Notes under the pieces: model-generated
The model's input: the letters and a program-made list of their open reading frames with translations, nothing else
What the model was told of the DNA's origin: nothing
Databases searched by the model: none
In this document: in pieces, positions 1 through 10,901 of the stretch
How the letters are laid out: every line of letters begins with the position of its first letter
Position numbering within the stretch: the first letter of the stretch is position 1
Program-made: the position numbers and the translations under genes
Source of the DNA: Ophiostoma sp. CBS 140.51
Taxonomy: Eukaryota > Ascomycota > Sordariomycetes > Ophiostomatales > Ophiostomataceae
Direction: 5' to 3'
DNA: 51,758 nt
NCBI GenBank assembly: GCA_029298735.1
Contig: JANSLP010000242.1
Coordinates: 1 to 51,758 of the forward strand

Positions 1-517
1 CTCCTCGCACAACGCCATATTAGACGAGTCCCGCAAAGATACCCACACGCACACCACACCACGCCTGCGTCTGAACCTGTATCCTTGCAGCTTTTCCCCC
101 CCAAATCTCTCGCCTCATCTGCTATCAAAACCCACCTTGTTCATTGGATCCCCTCCATCGTTGCCCCTCCACAACGCCATAATTCCTTCAATTCATTGAT
201 CTGTTTTTCAGTCTCCATTGAGGCATTATCCCATTGTGTCGTCACTTCTGCACCTCCCCATAAATAGCTCTCGCTATTATTTTCTCCAATTTCTCTCACT
301 TTCACTTTCGGTGTTTTTTTCTACTCACTGCGATTATTACAAATTCCTCGTTGTTGTCAAGATTGTTAGATCCCCCTCATATAGCTCGCATCTCGCTCCC
401 GTTTTTATTTTCGGCGGTTTTCTTCTTTCTTTCCTTCTACTTGTTACTAACCAGTATCTCCAAACTCAGGTTTCTAGCTATCCCAACAGCATTTGACCTT
501 CCCCCCACACATTCAAA
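1..517 (+). promoter_or_regulatory. Promoter and 5' leader of the enolase gene
   Basis: This stretch is pyrimidine-rich and has no convincing coding region. A perfect TACTAAC branch-site sequence lies at 445-451, and a CAG acceptor follows at 467-469, only 16 bases later. This is what the 3' end of a fungal intron looks like, so the enolase mRNA probably has an intron in its 5' untranslated leader. I could not find a strong GTRNGT donor upstream, so the 5' end of that intron is unknown. The CT-rich tract before the ATG is typical of highly expressed fungal glycolytic genes. Confidence 0.5.
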
Positions 518-2014
518 ATGGCCATCACCAAGATCCACGCCCGCTACGTCTACGACTCTCGCGGTAACCCGACCGTCGAGGTCGACGTTGTCACCGAGAC
601 TGGCCTGCACCGCGCCATTGTCCCCTCGGGTGCTTCCACCGGTACGTAACGCGTCTACCCCCCCGCGACACTGTCCAACGCGACGTGAGCTTTAGGTTTT
701 GGAAGGATGGCTCGCTGATAACTGTTTCTACGATAGGCCAGCACGAGGCTTGCGAGCTCCGCGATGGCGACAAGGAGAAGTGGGCCGGCAAGGGTGTTCT
801 GACCGCTGTCAAGAACGTCAACGAGGTCATTGGCCCCGCCATCATCAAGGAGGGCCTTGACGTCAAGGACCAGTCCAAGGTCGACAAGTTCCTGATTGAC
901 CTTGACGGCACTCCCAACAAGACCAAGCTGGGCGCCAACGCCATCCTGGGCGTGTCCCTGGCCATTGCTAAGGCCGGTGCTGCTGAGAAGGTAAGCTCAA
1001 AGTGATGGTGGGATGAAAGCAAAGCTCAGATGAAGATAAGCGAGACGCTAACATTTGTCCTTTTTCTCTCTCTAGGGTGTCCCTCTGTACGCCCACGTCT
1101 CCGACCTGGCCGGCACCAAGAAGCCCTACGTCCTGCCCGTTCCTTTCATGAATGTCCTGAACGGCGGTTCCCACGCCGGTGGCCGTCTGGCTTTCCAGGA
1201 GTTCATGATCGTTCCCAGCGATGCTCCCTCGTTCTCCGAGGCTCTGCGCTGGGGCGCTGAGGTCTACCAGCAGCTGAAGAGCCTGGCCAAGAAGAAGTAC
1301 GGCCAGTCTGCTGGCAACGTCGGTGACGAGGGTGGTGTCGCCCCCGATATCCAGACTGCCGACGAGGCCCTTGAGCTGATCTCGGAGGCCATCGAGAAGG
1401 CCGGCTACACTGGCCGCATGAACATCGCCATGGACGTTGCCTCCAGCGAGTTCTACAAGGAGGACGTCAAGAAGTACGACCTGGACTTCAAGAACCCCGA
1501 CTCGGACCCCACCAAGTGGATCACCTACGAGGAGCTTGCTCAGATCTACTCGGACCTCTCCAAGAAGTACCCCATTGTCAGCATTGAGGACCCCTTCGCT
1601 GAGGACGACTGGGAGGCCTGGAGCTACTTCTACAAGACCCAGAACATCCAGATTGTCGGTGACGATCTGACGGTCACCAACCCCCTGCGCATCAAGAAGG
1701 CCATTGAGCTCAAGGCTTGCAACGCCCTGCTGCTGAAGGTCAACCAGATCGGCACCCTGACCGAGTCGATCCAGGCCGCCAAGGACTCCTACGCCGACGG
1801 CTGGGGTGTCATGGTCTCTCACCGCTCGGGTGAGACCGAGGACGTCACCATTGCCGACATTGTCGTTGGTATCCGCTCTGGCGAGATCAAGACCGGTGCC
1901 CCGGCCCGCTCTGAGCGTCTGGCTAAGCTGAACCAGCTTCTGCGTATCGAGGAGGAGCTCGGCGAGAACGCCATCTACGCCGGCAAGAACTTCCGTACCT
2001 CGGTCAACATCTAA
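518..2014 (+). CDS. ENO1: Enolase (2-phosphoglycerate dehydratase), 3 exons
   Basis: Cytosolic glycolytic and gluconeogenic enzyme that interconverts 2-phosphoglycerate and phosphoenolpyruvate with Mg2+. Exons are 518-641, 737-990 and 1076-2014. Both introns (642-736 and 991-1075) have GT..AG ends and keep the frame. The spliced product is 438 residues, the usual fungal length. Visible landmarks are the N-terminal 'AITKIHARYVYDSRGNPTVE', the 'STGQHEACELRDGD' loop, 'GDEGGVAPD', the C-terminal signature 'LLLKVNQIGTLTES' and 'SHRSGETED'. The ATG at 518 is preceded by CAAA and matches the family N-terminus exactly. Codon use is strongly biased toward C-ending codons and AAG, as expected for an abundant protein. 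No defects are seen. Confidence 0.98.
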
Positions 2015-2596
2015 ACGACGCGTCCAAGTGACTTGTCGGGTTACGAACCGAACGACTTTTTTGAAACGAACGAGAAGCGTGGCCACCAAGCCACGGCTTC
2101 GATTACATGATTTGGGCATATGGGAGTAAAAACGGAAGGAGGCCGATTAAAACGGTTAATGGAACATGATCGGGTCCGGTGAGATATACCGCAGATACCA
2201 CGAAATAAATTTGCAATTTGGGAACAAATTCGATGAGGGAACCGAGTAATTTGCAAAGCAAAATGCAGTTTTGTAAACCCTGTCCGACGAAGAAAATGTG
2301 ATATCACAAGAATACCTAGCTGTGGCGTTGAGTGGCTTGCATCAACAGCGTATGGTGGGGTGTGTTGTCACAGCAACTAACGGGGTTTATTTACTAATAA
2401 ATACAACCCCACAATTTTGACAACAAAAGTGTCAGTCAGAGACGGCCCATTTTCGGCGCCATTTCCTAAAACAGAAGCCAACACGGGCGCGTCTTAGATT
2501 GCTGGCATGAGTCGCGTTTTCTTTCTCAATCCAAACTTTTGCATCCCTTTGCATCAACATCGTCATTACCCAACGGCAAGCGACACGACAGCAACC
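2015..2596. other. Intergenic: enolase 3' region and BUB1 promoter
   Basis: About 580 bp lie between two genes on the same strand. The first half is the AT-rich enolase 3' untranslated region and the second half is the checkpoint-kinase promoter. An in-frame ATG at 2507 would add 30 residues to the kinase, but that stretch does not resemble the conserved family N-terminus, which begins at 2597. No other gene is seen. Confidence 0.6.
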
Positions 2597-5500
2597 ATGG
2601 CTGCCTCCGACGATCTGATCAACTTCGATGTTATTGAAAGCCAGAAGGAGAACATCCAGAGTCTCCCTGGCGGCCGGTCAGCACGAAAGCTGGCTGAGCT
2701 CTACTCCCCGCAGTCTGTGGGCATTCAGGGCGACAAACTGGCCCCGATCCTGACACCGACACCAAACCCGGGCGACACCAAGACGCTACACGACACGATC
2801 CGTGCCGACTTCGAAGCTGAGTTGGCCGTCTCTGCCGAGTCCGACGACCCGCTCGATGCGTACGACCGCTACGTTCGCTGGACACTGGACGCCTACCCGT
2901 CTGCCCAGGCGACGCCTCAATCTCAGCTGCACGTCCTCCTCGAGCGTGCCACGAAGGCCTTTGTCGGCGCCGCTCAGTACAAAAATGACCCGCGGTACCT
3001 GCGTCTCTGGCTGCACTACATCCACTTCTTCTCCGATGCCCCTCGCGAGACCTACATCTACCTGTCACGGCACAGCATTGGCGAGAATCTCGCTCTGTTT
3101 TACGAAGAGTACGCCACTTGGCTCGAAGGTGCCACGCGTTGGGCACAGGCTGACGAGGTCTACCGGTTGGGTATTGAGCGTAATGCTCGGCCCCAGGCTC
3201 GCTTGATGCGCAAGTACCAGGAGTTTGAGAAGAGACGCGAGGCCCAGACACCAGAGTCTCTCGACCCCAACGCACCACCATCGCCTGCCCTCCCGACTGT
3301 GCGGCCTGCTCTGGCTGCCAAGGTTGACCCCTTTGCCAGCGCAGTCGCTGCACTCAACGATCCTCAAGAAGCACAACGCATGCAGGAACAGCAGAGACAA
3401 CAACAGGCGAGCAGCCAGGCCTCTCGCAACTCCAAACTCAAGATGGCCATCTTCTCAGACGCCGAAGCGTCTGCACAAGCTCCCGCTTTAGGCGCGCCGG
3501 GTGCCTCGACTAAGGGCTGGGAGAGCATTGGGTCGCTGGCCGAACGCAAGAAGGAGAACATAGTGGCGGCGAAGCCGTGGGCGGGTGAGAAGCTGAGTGC
3601 TGGCGGGAAAAAGCCCAAATCAAAGATGGCGATTTTCAAGGACGCGGTAAGTCCCTGAGCCTCTACTCTTTCTTTCCCTCCCCCTGCTTTCCAAACATTT
3701 TGTTGATCAATATAGGACTAATTTTGTGGCGCTTTGGGGCGACAGTTGCCTTTCCCTTGCGAGGGAGAGGCAATTTGTCATTTTTGTCTTCTCTGGCGCA
3801 AATTTGTACTTTTCTAGTCTTTAGCCAAATCACACATTACCATTCACCCATCGCAATACCAGGTAACAGTAAACCCGGCCAGCGGGAAGAAGGAGCGAGT
3901 CTTTGTCGACTTGCACGCGGTCTACCCGACACCCGAAGAGCCCGGCACGGAGCTGAGCTTTGAGGAGATTTGGGCGGCCAACCGCGGTCTGCTGCACCAG
4001 TCGTGGGACGAGGTCGTTCCCGCAAAAAAAGACCAGGACCTGCTGTTCTCCCCAGTGGCTCCCGGCAAGATGGAGGTGCTTGCAGACTCAGTCGCGACAA
4101 AGCTCGTTATTCATCACGATGTTGTCCGACTGGACGAGAACGGTGCAATGATCAAGCCTCATGCCCAGGAGAACCGGCCGAGAAAGAAGAAGGCGGTCGA
4201 GGCAAACGTGACGCAGATCAGTGAGTTTGTTGTGAGATCATCCAATCCTGATATTTGTGTGTTTCTAACCGTATGCGTATACAGTCAAAGCAAACCTGGA
4301 CTCCCCGTCCAAGCCGCGGATGAAGAAGAAGAGCTCTGCGACATCTGAGCCGACAATGACAATGCATACTAGAGCGGCCACTGACGACATCTACGAAATC
4401 TTTAACCAGCCTAAAATGCAGGGGATTGAGGAGGAGGAGGAGAATCGGTCGTCCGACGACGACTACGAGACGGACGGCGACTACACGAGTGGTGCCGAGA
4501 GCACCGGCACAGCACGTCACACATCAACAAGCGACGCAGGTGACGAGGAGGAGGATGAGGAAGGAGATGAAGCAGACGGCGCAGAGGACGATGCTGTCGA
4601 CGGCGAAGAGGCAGGAAATGTGAGCGGTTGGTCTGACTTTGCCCGTAAGGACATCTCTGGCCTTCAGGACCAGAACACAGCAGAGCAGACTCGGTCAACA
4701 ACGACGGCGGGCGACACCGATGACGCTGACAACAGCAGCGACAGAGACGAGTCTGAGGAGACATTCAGCCCTCTGCCAATCCGCAGCTTCTCCCATGCTG
4801 TTGGTGGTGTTGAGATTGATGAGAATGCCGTGTCATCTCTGCCATCATCGCCGCTTCGTCCAGCTGCTGAAGATAGAGTCGAGCATCCGGAGCCGCCACG
4901 GACACGCACAGTCTTTATCCCCATCCCGCCCGAGGACTATGTTGCACCCACCCGGCCCTATAGGGATCCAGTCGAGGTGGCCAACAACCGTCTGCCGTTC
5001 ATGACGCCCATTACGGAACGAACAGAGTCGTCTCTCGAGTTTGATTCGGAAGACAACAAGCGGGCACTACATGCCAAGACACCGAGCAAGGCTATGAGCA
5101 ACCGGTCACTCCATCTGTCGAGCCCCAACGAAGAAGACGAGGAGGAGGACGATGATGAAGACGTTGAGGTCGATGAGGAAGGCGAGGAGGAAAAGACCAG
5201 CAGTGGCATCATCCCTCTCGAGCCACTGAGTAGTCCGCTCATTGATATTGTCGACGACGACAACCTGCTTGAGCTAGCGCCTCTCAAACTTGCCCAGCCA
5301 GTCTTCCAGAAGATCTCTGTGCTCCCGGTGGCCGACAGCGCAGCATCTTCTCGCGCCTTGCCTCCCAAGGGACCCATCATCAAGGAGACCCAGTGCAACC
5401 CCATTGATGAGAGCATCCGAGCGGAGATCCTAGCCAACATGCAGCCACGTCTCGGCTCATACGACGGATTCTACGACCACCAGGAAGAGAAGTGCGACAA

Positions 5501-6830
5501 GGGCGCGGAGATCCGGCGGTACGCCAAGGCTGTTTCAGGCAAGTCCAAGACTAGCAACGGCAGCGGAGGCAACGGCGGCGGATCAGATCGGTCTAGCGGT
5601 GCCGGTGTCCCCGTGACGATCCAGTTTGCTGACTGCCCGTCGCAATACACGGTCCGCCGCGAGATTGGCGCAGGTGCCTTTGCGCCGGTGTATCTGGTGG
5701 AGAACATGGATCCCGATGGCGAGAAGAGCGCCAACGATGATGACCCACAGGCCGTGGCGCACATGGGACGGGGTGCCTTTGCCAGCGCTCATACCCGTCG
5801 GCACACACTCGAGGCACTCAAGATGGAGACTCCACCAACGACGTGGGAGTTCCACATGATGCGCCTTGCTCACACACGGCTCGGCCCACAACACCGTGCG
5901 ACAGCATCTTTGGCCCCAGCCCTTGAGTGCCACCTGTACCGTGACGAGACGTTTTTGTTCCTGCCGTTCTACCCTCACGGCACGCTGCTCGACGTTGTCA
6001 ACCTGTTCCGCGGCGAGCCATCCGGTGTGATGGACGAGACGCTGGCCATGTTCTTTGCCATTGAGCTCTTCCGCACGGTCGAGTCGCTGCACGGCAAGAA
6101 CATCTTGCACGGCGACATCAAGGCAGACAACTGCCTGCTACGTCTAGAAGACCCTCTGAGCCCGTCGTCTCTAGGCAGCAGCACCAGCTCTAGTTCGAGC
6201 AACAGCCGCAACGCAGACAGCAACGAGCACCTGTCGAGCCAGTGGCAGGCTGACGGCACGGGCGGCTGGTCTGCACGTGGCATGACGCTGATCGATTTCG
6301 GCCGGGCCATTGACATGCGCGCGTTCCCAGCGGATGTCAAGTTTGTGGCCGACTGGAAGACAACAGCCCAGGACTGTGCCGAGATGCGCGAGGGCCGCCC
6401 CTGGACATGGCAGATTGACTACTATGGCCTTGCGGGCGCGCTGCACTGTCTCCTCTTTGGAAAATACATGGAGACGGTGCGTTGCGACCAGGGCATGGGT
6501 ATGGGTGCTGCGTTCCCTGGCGATGAAGCACTAGGCGGTGGCGGTGGACTCGGTGGCCCCGGTCTGGAGCGTGGCCCTATCAAGCGGTATCGCATTCGCG
6601 AGACACTCAAGCGCTACTGGCAAACGGACATCTGGTCCGAGGCCTTTGACTTGCTGCTGAACCCGGCGGGTTTTGTTGCGGCCGAGGAAGGCGGCAAGAT
6701 GCCGGTGCAACGGTCGATGCGCCAAGTCCGCGAGCGCATGGAGACGTGGCTGGCGGCCAACTGCGAGCGCGGTGTTGGACTCAAGAGTCTGATGGTCAAG
6801 GTTGAGCACTGGGCGCGGACGCGGAAGTAG
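2597..6830 (+). CDS. BUB1: MAD3/BUB1 hybrid spindle-checkpoint kinase, 3 exons
   Basis: Mitotic checkpoint protein that acts at kinetochores and inhibits APC/C-Cdc20. Exons are 2597-3646, 3863-4220 and 4285-6830, giving 1317 residues. Seen in order: KEN box at residues 17-19; the Mad3/BUB1 TPR region (about 60-220, 'YKNDPRYLRLWLHYIHF'); 'KMAIFSD' at about 282; second KEN box at 319-321; 'KMAIFKD' at about 343; a Bub3-binding (GLEBS) segment 'VYPTPEEPGTELSFEEIWAA'; a long acidic low-complexity linker; and a C-terminal kinase domain. The kinase has a glycine loop 'GAGAFAPVY' (about 930), catalytic 'HGDIKADN' (about 1078) and 'DFG' (about 1140). Two KEN boxes plus an intact kinase mean that the Mad3 and Bub1 jobs are combined in one protein. 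The start at 2597 is chosen because the conserved N-terminus begins there. The first intron is 216 bp and the second 64 bp. Confidence 0.96.
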
Positions 6831-7030
6831 ATATGTTGTGGTGTGGTGGCTGGGCGTTTGATTTCTTTTGTTCTTCTGTTTTATCTGCATTTTGGCATAC
6901 ATACCCGAGATTTGGTTACAAAATACAATAATTATACACTGGATGTCGTCTTTTCCCGTTCCTGCTTTGCTGCTTATTCCATGGTTATACAATGCCCGCT
7001 GACCTAATTCAAAGCAACAACAAAGCACAC

Positions 7031-8614
7031 CTATTTCTTCTTCTTCGCGTCTTTGGCCGACTTCTTGTCGACCTGCTCCTGGACACGTTTCCGCTCCTTA
7101 GCACCCTCGGCCTGCAGCGCCTTCTCCTTCGCCTTGAAGTCGTCCGTGTCGGCGTCCATGCCAATCAGGCTTTCCAGCAGCTTGATCTCATCGGCCCAGA
7201 CCTGGCGGTCCTCAAAGTCCTTGCCGTTAGCACCCACACGGTTGATGGGCGTCTCCAGCACCATGGGCAGACCCGCAAAAGCGTCTGTGTTGACAAGACT
7301 GTGGAAAGCTCGCAGGCCCAGGAAGCCCGTGCCAATGTTGGCGTGCAGATCACGCCGGCTGTTCAACGGCGCCTTGCTGTCATTGACATGGAACGCGCGT
7401 AGGTACTTGAGGCCTACAATGCGGTCAAACTCAGCCACAACCTTGTCAAAGGACTCGGGCGTGCGCAGGTCGTAACCCGCTGCAAAAGCATGGCACGTAT
7501 CGATGCACACGCCGACACGTGACTTGTCCTCAATCTGGTCAATAATGGCCGCCAGGTCCTCAAACTTGTCGCCCACCGTCGTGCCGCCGCCAGCCATATT
7601 TTCAATCACGGTCACCACCTTTGAGGGCGCCGTGTCCGCGTGTGCACGGTTCAGCGCCGCGGCAATGCGGCCCAGTGCGGCTTCGCGTGTGCCGCTGCCA
7701 GCCACGGCCGCACCCGGGTGGAAGTTGTACAAGCGGATGCCCAGAGCGTCACACCGCCGCAGATCGTCGACAAAGTTGGTGTACGCCTGATTGGCCTTGT
7801 CCTTGTCGGGCTGCGCCAGGTTGACGAGGTACGAGCCGTGAGGGAGGCAGTGTTTGGCGGCATTGTAGCCATGTTCGGCACAAGCAGCGTGGAACGCGTC
7901 CCGCGTGTCGTCTGCGAGCGCTGGGTTCTGCCATTTGCGCTGGGACTTGAGGAAAAGAGCAAACGCGTTGCCACCGATGTGCACGGAGTGGGGTACCGAG
8001 TTTTGTACACCACCAGCACTGCTGACATGGGCGCCAATGTACATGGTCTTTTTCAAGGTCTTGACATCGGCCCGTTCAGCAAGAGGCGCGTCGTCGTCTG
8101 TCTTGGTCTTTTTCGCGGCCTTGGACTTTTTGGCTGGTGTTGCTGACTTCACGTCCTTGACCTCCTCCTCGGCCTTAATCTCGGCCTTGGCTTCAAGGTG
8201 GTCGCCCTCTTCTTCCGGATCCTCCTTGGCTTTGCGCTTAAGAGATGCCATGCTGGACTTGGCGGCGAGTTTGAGGGCCGTCGCTTTCACCGCGGACGCT
8301 GTTCTGGACACCTTGGAGGCCTTGATAGGCGAGACTTCTTCCTCTTTTATGCGTGTTGTTGTCGTCTTTGCCGTCGTCTTTGCTGTTTCAATCTTTGTCT
8401 CTGTCACTTCGACCACTGCCGCTGCCGCCTTTGGTGGCCTACCCCGTCCGCGTGGTGCCATTATCGTTGCCGGTGTGTCTGCAGACACTACAGTGGTTGT
8501 TCTGATTGACTGCTTCTTGCTTGCGTCACCACCTGACAGCAGATTCTTCCACGCAGCAGCAGCACTGTTTGAAGAAGTCTTCTTGCGAGGAGACTGGCGA
8601 AGGGGAAGCGACAT
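7031..8614 (-). CDS. APN1: AP endonuclease of the endonuclease IV (Apn1) family
   Basis: Base-excision repair enzyme that cleaves DNA 5' of abasic sites and removes 3' blocking groups in the nucleus and mitochondria. It is a single exon of 527 residues. The catalytic TIM barrel spans about residues 191-485, starting at 'MYIGAHVSSAGG'. Zinc-ligand motifs are visible: 'FHPGA', 'VIENMAG', 'GVCIDTCHAFAAGYD', 'FHVNDSK', 'HANIGTG' and 'VLETP'. The first 190 residues form a basic/acidic disordered arm with an AT-hook-like 'RGRGRPPK' (55-62); the tail is lysine-rich and ends in KKKK. The frame is open upstream of the ATG at 8614 to a stop at 8753-8755 but has no ATG there; that stretch is hydrophobic and basic (see findings). 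The gene is convergent with BUB1 (200 bp apart) and divergent from DUS2. Confidence 0.96.
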   Translation of the reverse strand: MSLPLRQSPRKKTSSNSAAAAWKNLLSGGDASKKQSIRTTTVVSADTPATIMAPRGRGRPPKAAAAVVEVTETKIETAKTTAKTTTTRIKEEEVSPIKASKVSRTASAVKATALKLAAKSSMASLKRKAKEDPEEEGDHLEAKAEIKAEEEVKDVKSATPAKKSKAAKKTKTDDDAPLAERADVKTLKKTMYIGAHVSSAGGVQNSVPHSVHIGGNAFALFLKSQRKWQNPALADDTRDAFHAACAEHGYNAAKHCLPHGSYLVNLAQPDKDKANQAYTNFVDDLRRCDALGIRLYNFHPGAAVAGSGTREAALGRIAAALNRAHADTAPSKVVTVIENMAGGGTTVGDKFEDLAAIIDQIEDKSRVGVCIDTCHAFAAGYDLRTPESFDKVVAEFDRIVGLKYLRAFHVNDSKAPLNSRRDLHANIGTGFLGLRAFHSLVNTDAFAGLPMVLETPINRVGANGKDFEDRQVWADEIKLLESLIGMDADTDDFKAKEKALQAEGAKERKRVQEQVDKKSAKDAKKKK

Positions 8615-9137
8615 GGCCGCCGGCGTCAACCACGGCCGAAAAGCGGTCAAGAATGGGCGGTGAAAGAAGGCCAGGTTGTATTTGTAAAGCAAAAATGAAT
8701 GTTTTTGAGGTCGTCGGTGCGTTTGTTGCTCGTCTAGTGTTTTGTCGTCAATTCAACTGTTTTGAGGCTCAAGTTGAGTAGCTCGGGATCACTTTCAGTG
8801 GATACAGGAGACGCCAGGGGCAGCCGCGACCGACGCGAGTCTTCGCGCCTCGCAAGATCATGTGACCACTAGTTCAAGCACTTCTTCTCTCCAAAATTTG
8901 GTGGTATCGGAGTTCGCCGGTCCCTGATCAGTCACCGGGCTAGGCCCGTCGATAAGCGATAAGATTTTGCCTGCCTTCCACATGGGGAAATTCGAGAATC
9001 CGGTCCAAAATGTTTGGTCAAAGAAAAATCCGGTCTTTGATCGTTCTTTCCGCCAGCGAAACTTTATATTTTCTTTCAAGGCTCCTTCTTCTTTTCCGAC
9101 CTCCCTCTATCCCTCTACTTCTCCCCCCCCCAATGAT
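8615..9137. promoter_or_regulatory. Shared divergent promoter of APN1 and DUS2
   Basis: This 523-bp spacer separates two start codons that face away from each other, so it must hold both promoters. It ends in a CT-rich tract and a C8 run just before the DUS2 ATG. I see no recognisable operator and no additional gene. Confidence 0.6.
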
Positions 9138-10579
9138 ATGTTCAAACGCCTTTTCCGTGCCATAATGACCTCCGAGGCCGTCCCACACGTTCCCATCCCC
9201 CCGCGCGGGGTGGACTACCGCAACAAAGTCGTGCTTGCGCCCATGGTGCGCTCGGGCGAGTTGCCGTCGCGTTTGTTGGCGTTGCAATACGGAGCCGATC
9301 TCGTTTGGGGTTAGTTTTCTTTGGGAGAAAGATGATATTATATGAGGCACAGAATATTTACTAATTACTCCTCTTAGGCCCCGAAACAATCGACCAGTCC
9401 ATGATCGGAACGACTCGCAAAATCAACGAACGCACCGGCTGTATCGAGTGGTCCCGGCTGCCGTCCAACAGCGGTCTCGACAACATCAAGCCCTCCATTA
9501 TTTACCGCATGCACCCCGAACGCGAAGGCAAGAAACTCATCTACCAGATGGGCACCTGTAACCCTGCCCGGGCCGTCGAGGCTGCTCGCCTTGTGGCCGG
9601 TGATGTGGCGGGAATCGACGTCAACGCAGGCTGCCCCAAGTCCTTTTCGACGGACGGAGGCATGGGTGCGGCACTCCTGAAGACTCCGGACAAGCTGGTG
9701 GCCATCCTCGAGGCGCTCGTCCAAAACATTGTGCCCGAGTTTGGCATCGGCATCAGTGTCAAGATTCGCATTTTGAAGGATCCCAAGGACACAGAGGCAC
9801 TCGTGCGGCGGCTCGTGCGCACAGGCATTATTGGTTTGACCGTCCACTGCCGCACAACGCCCATGCGGCCCCGCGAACGCGCCATCCGCGACCAGCTGCG
9901 CATGATCCGCGGGGTGTGCCACGAGGCCGGTGTCGCCTGCCTCATGAACGGCGACGTCACCTCGCGCGACCAGGCCATGGAGCTCATGGCCGAGTACGGC
10001 GTCGATGGCGCCATGATTGCGACCTCGGCCGAAAAGAACTCGAGCTGTTTCCGCAGCAAGGCTGACGGCGGTCTGGCGGGCTGGAGCGAGGTGGTCGAGT
10101 CGTACCTGCGGCACGCCATGGACGTTGGCAACAAGTTTGGCAACACCAAGTATTTGTTGGCACAGCTGGTGCCTGGAAAGCATGCCGAGGCTGTGGGCAT
10201 GTTCCGTGGCCACAGCTACTCGGACGTGTGCGCATCGCTGGGGTACGCACATCTGATGGACAAGGCGCGCGATGTGGACGAGGCACTCGAGATTGACCCG
10301 ACGTCGCTGCGCAAGGCCAAGGAGGAACTGGAGCGGCAGAAGCGGCAGCGCAAGGCCGAGGCACTCGAGGCCCGGCGGCTGCAGCGTGCCAGCAACACCA
10401 ACGGCAGCACCAACGCATCGGCGGCTGCGGCGGGCGGCAACATGGCCGAGGCACGCTCCTCGGACCAGCAGCACAAGCGAAGCCTGTCCGAACGGGGTCC
10501 TTCAACGACAGCGGCTTCGACAGCGGCTGCTGCTGCCGCCGGGCCTGTTCCCCAGCAGGCGGCCGGTATTGCAGCATAG
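9138..10579 (+). CDS. DUS2: tRNA-dihydrouridine synthase, DUS2/Smm1 type, 2 exons
   Basis: FMN enzyme that reduces uridine to dihydrouridine in the tRNA D-loop (position 20 in the Dus2 family). Exons are 9138-9309 and 9378-10579, joined through a 68-bp intron inside a Gly codon ('LVWG|PE'), giving 457 residues. Landmarks are 'VLAPMVRSGELPSRLLALQY', 'QMGTCNPARAVEAA', the catalytic-cysteine loop 'DVNAGCPK', 'SVKIRIL', 'LTVHCRTTPMRPRE' and the FMN-phosphate region 'NGDVTSRDQAMEL'. A charged coiled stretch ('KAKEELERQKRQRKAEAL') and an Ala/Ser/Thr-rich tail follow the core. A second in-frame ATG at 9165 gives a version nine residues shorter and is a realistic alternative start. The gene is convergent with PPE1. 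Confidence 0.94.
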
Positions 10580-10901
10580 AATAGCTGCAGCAACAGCAAC
10601 AGCGGGGGGCTTTTTGTTATGAATTTTGTACAGCCTTTTTTTTTTACCTTTCTGATTTTATTGTCTTTCGGTTTTGGTTTGACAGCATTTACATAGGAAA
10701 GGAAAAGGGCGGAAGGGGAAAAGAGCATCTGGACAAAGATCCCCAGCTCACTATTTAACGTTCACATATTATCACGATATCCAAGACTTTTTTTCTCTGT
10801 ATACGATTTTGAGACTGAAACGTTCTCTTTCTTTAATATTTATATTTGCAGTGTATCTATGTCGGGTCTGGCTCTATAATAATTTGACTCGCTTTCATTA
10901 A
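10580..10901. other. Convergent 3' regions of DUS2 and PPE1
   Basis: This 322-bp AT-rich spacer holds the two 3' untranslated regions. It contains a T-run near 10637 and AT-rich polyadenylation-type sequence. No coding potential is seen. Confidence 0.6.

Noticed and set aside
2507..2596. 30-residue N-terminal extension of the checkpoint kinase from an upstream in-frame ATG
   Set aside because: The conserved family N-terminus with the first KEN box begins right after the ATG at 2597, and the extension has no family resemblance.
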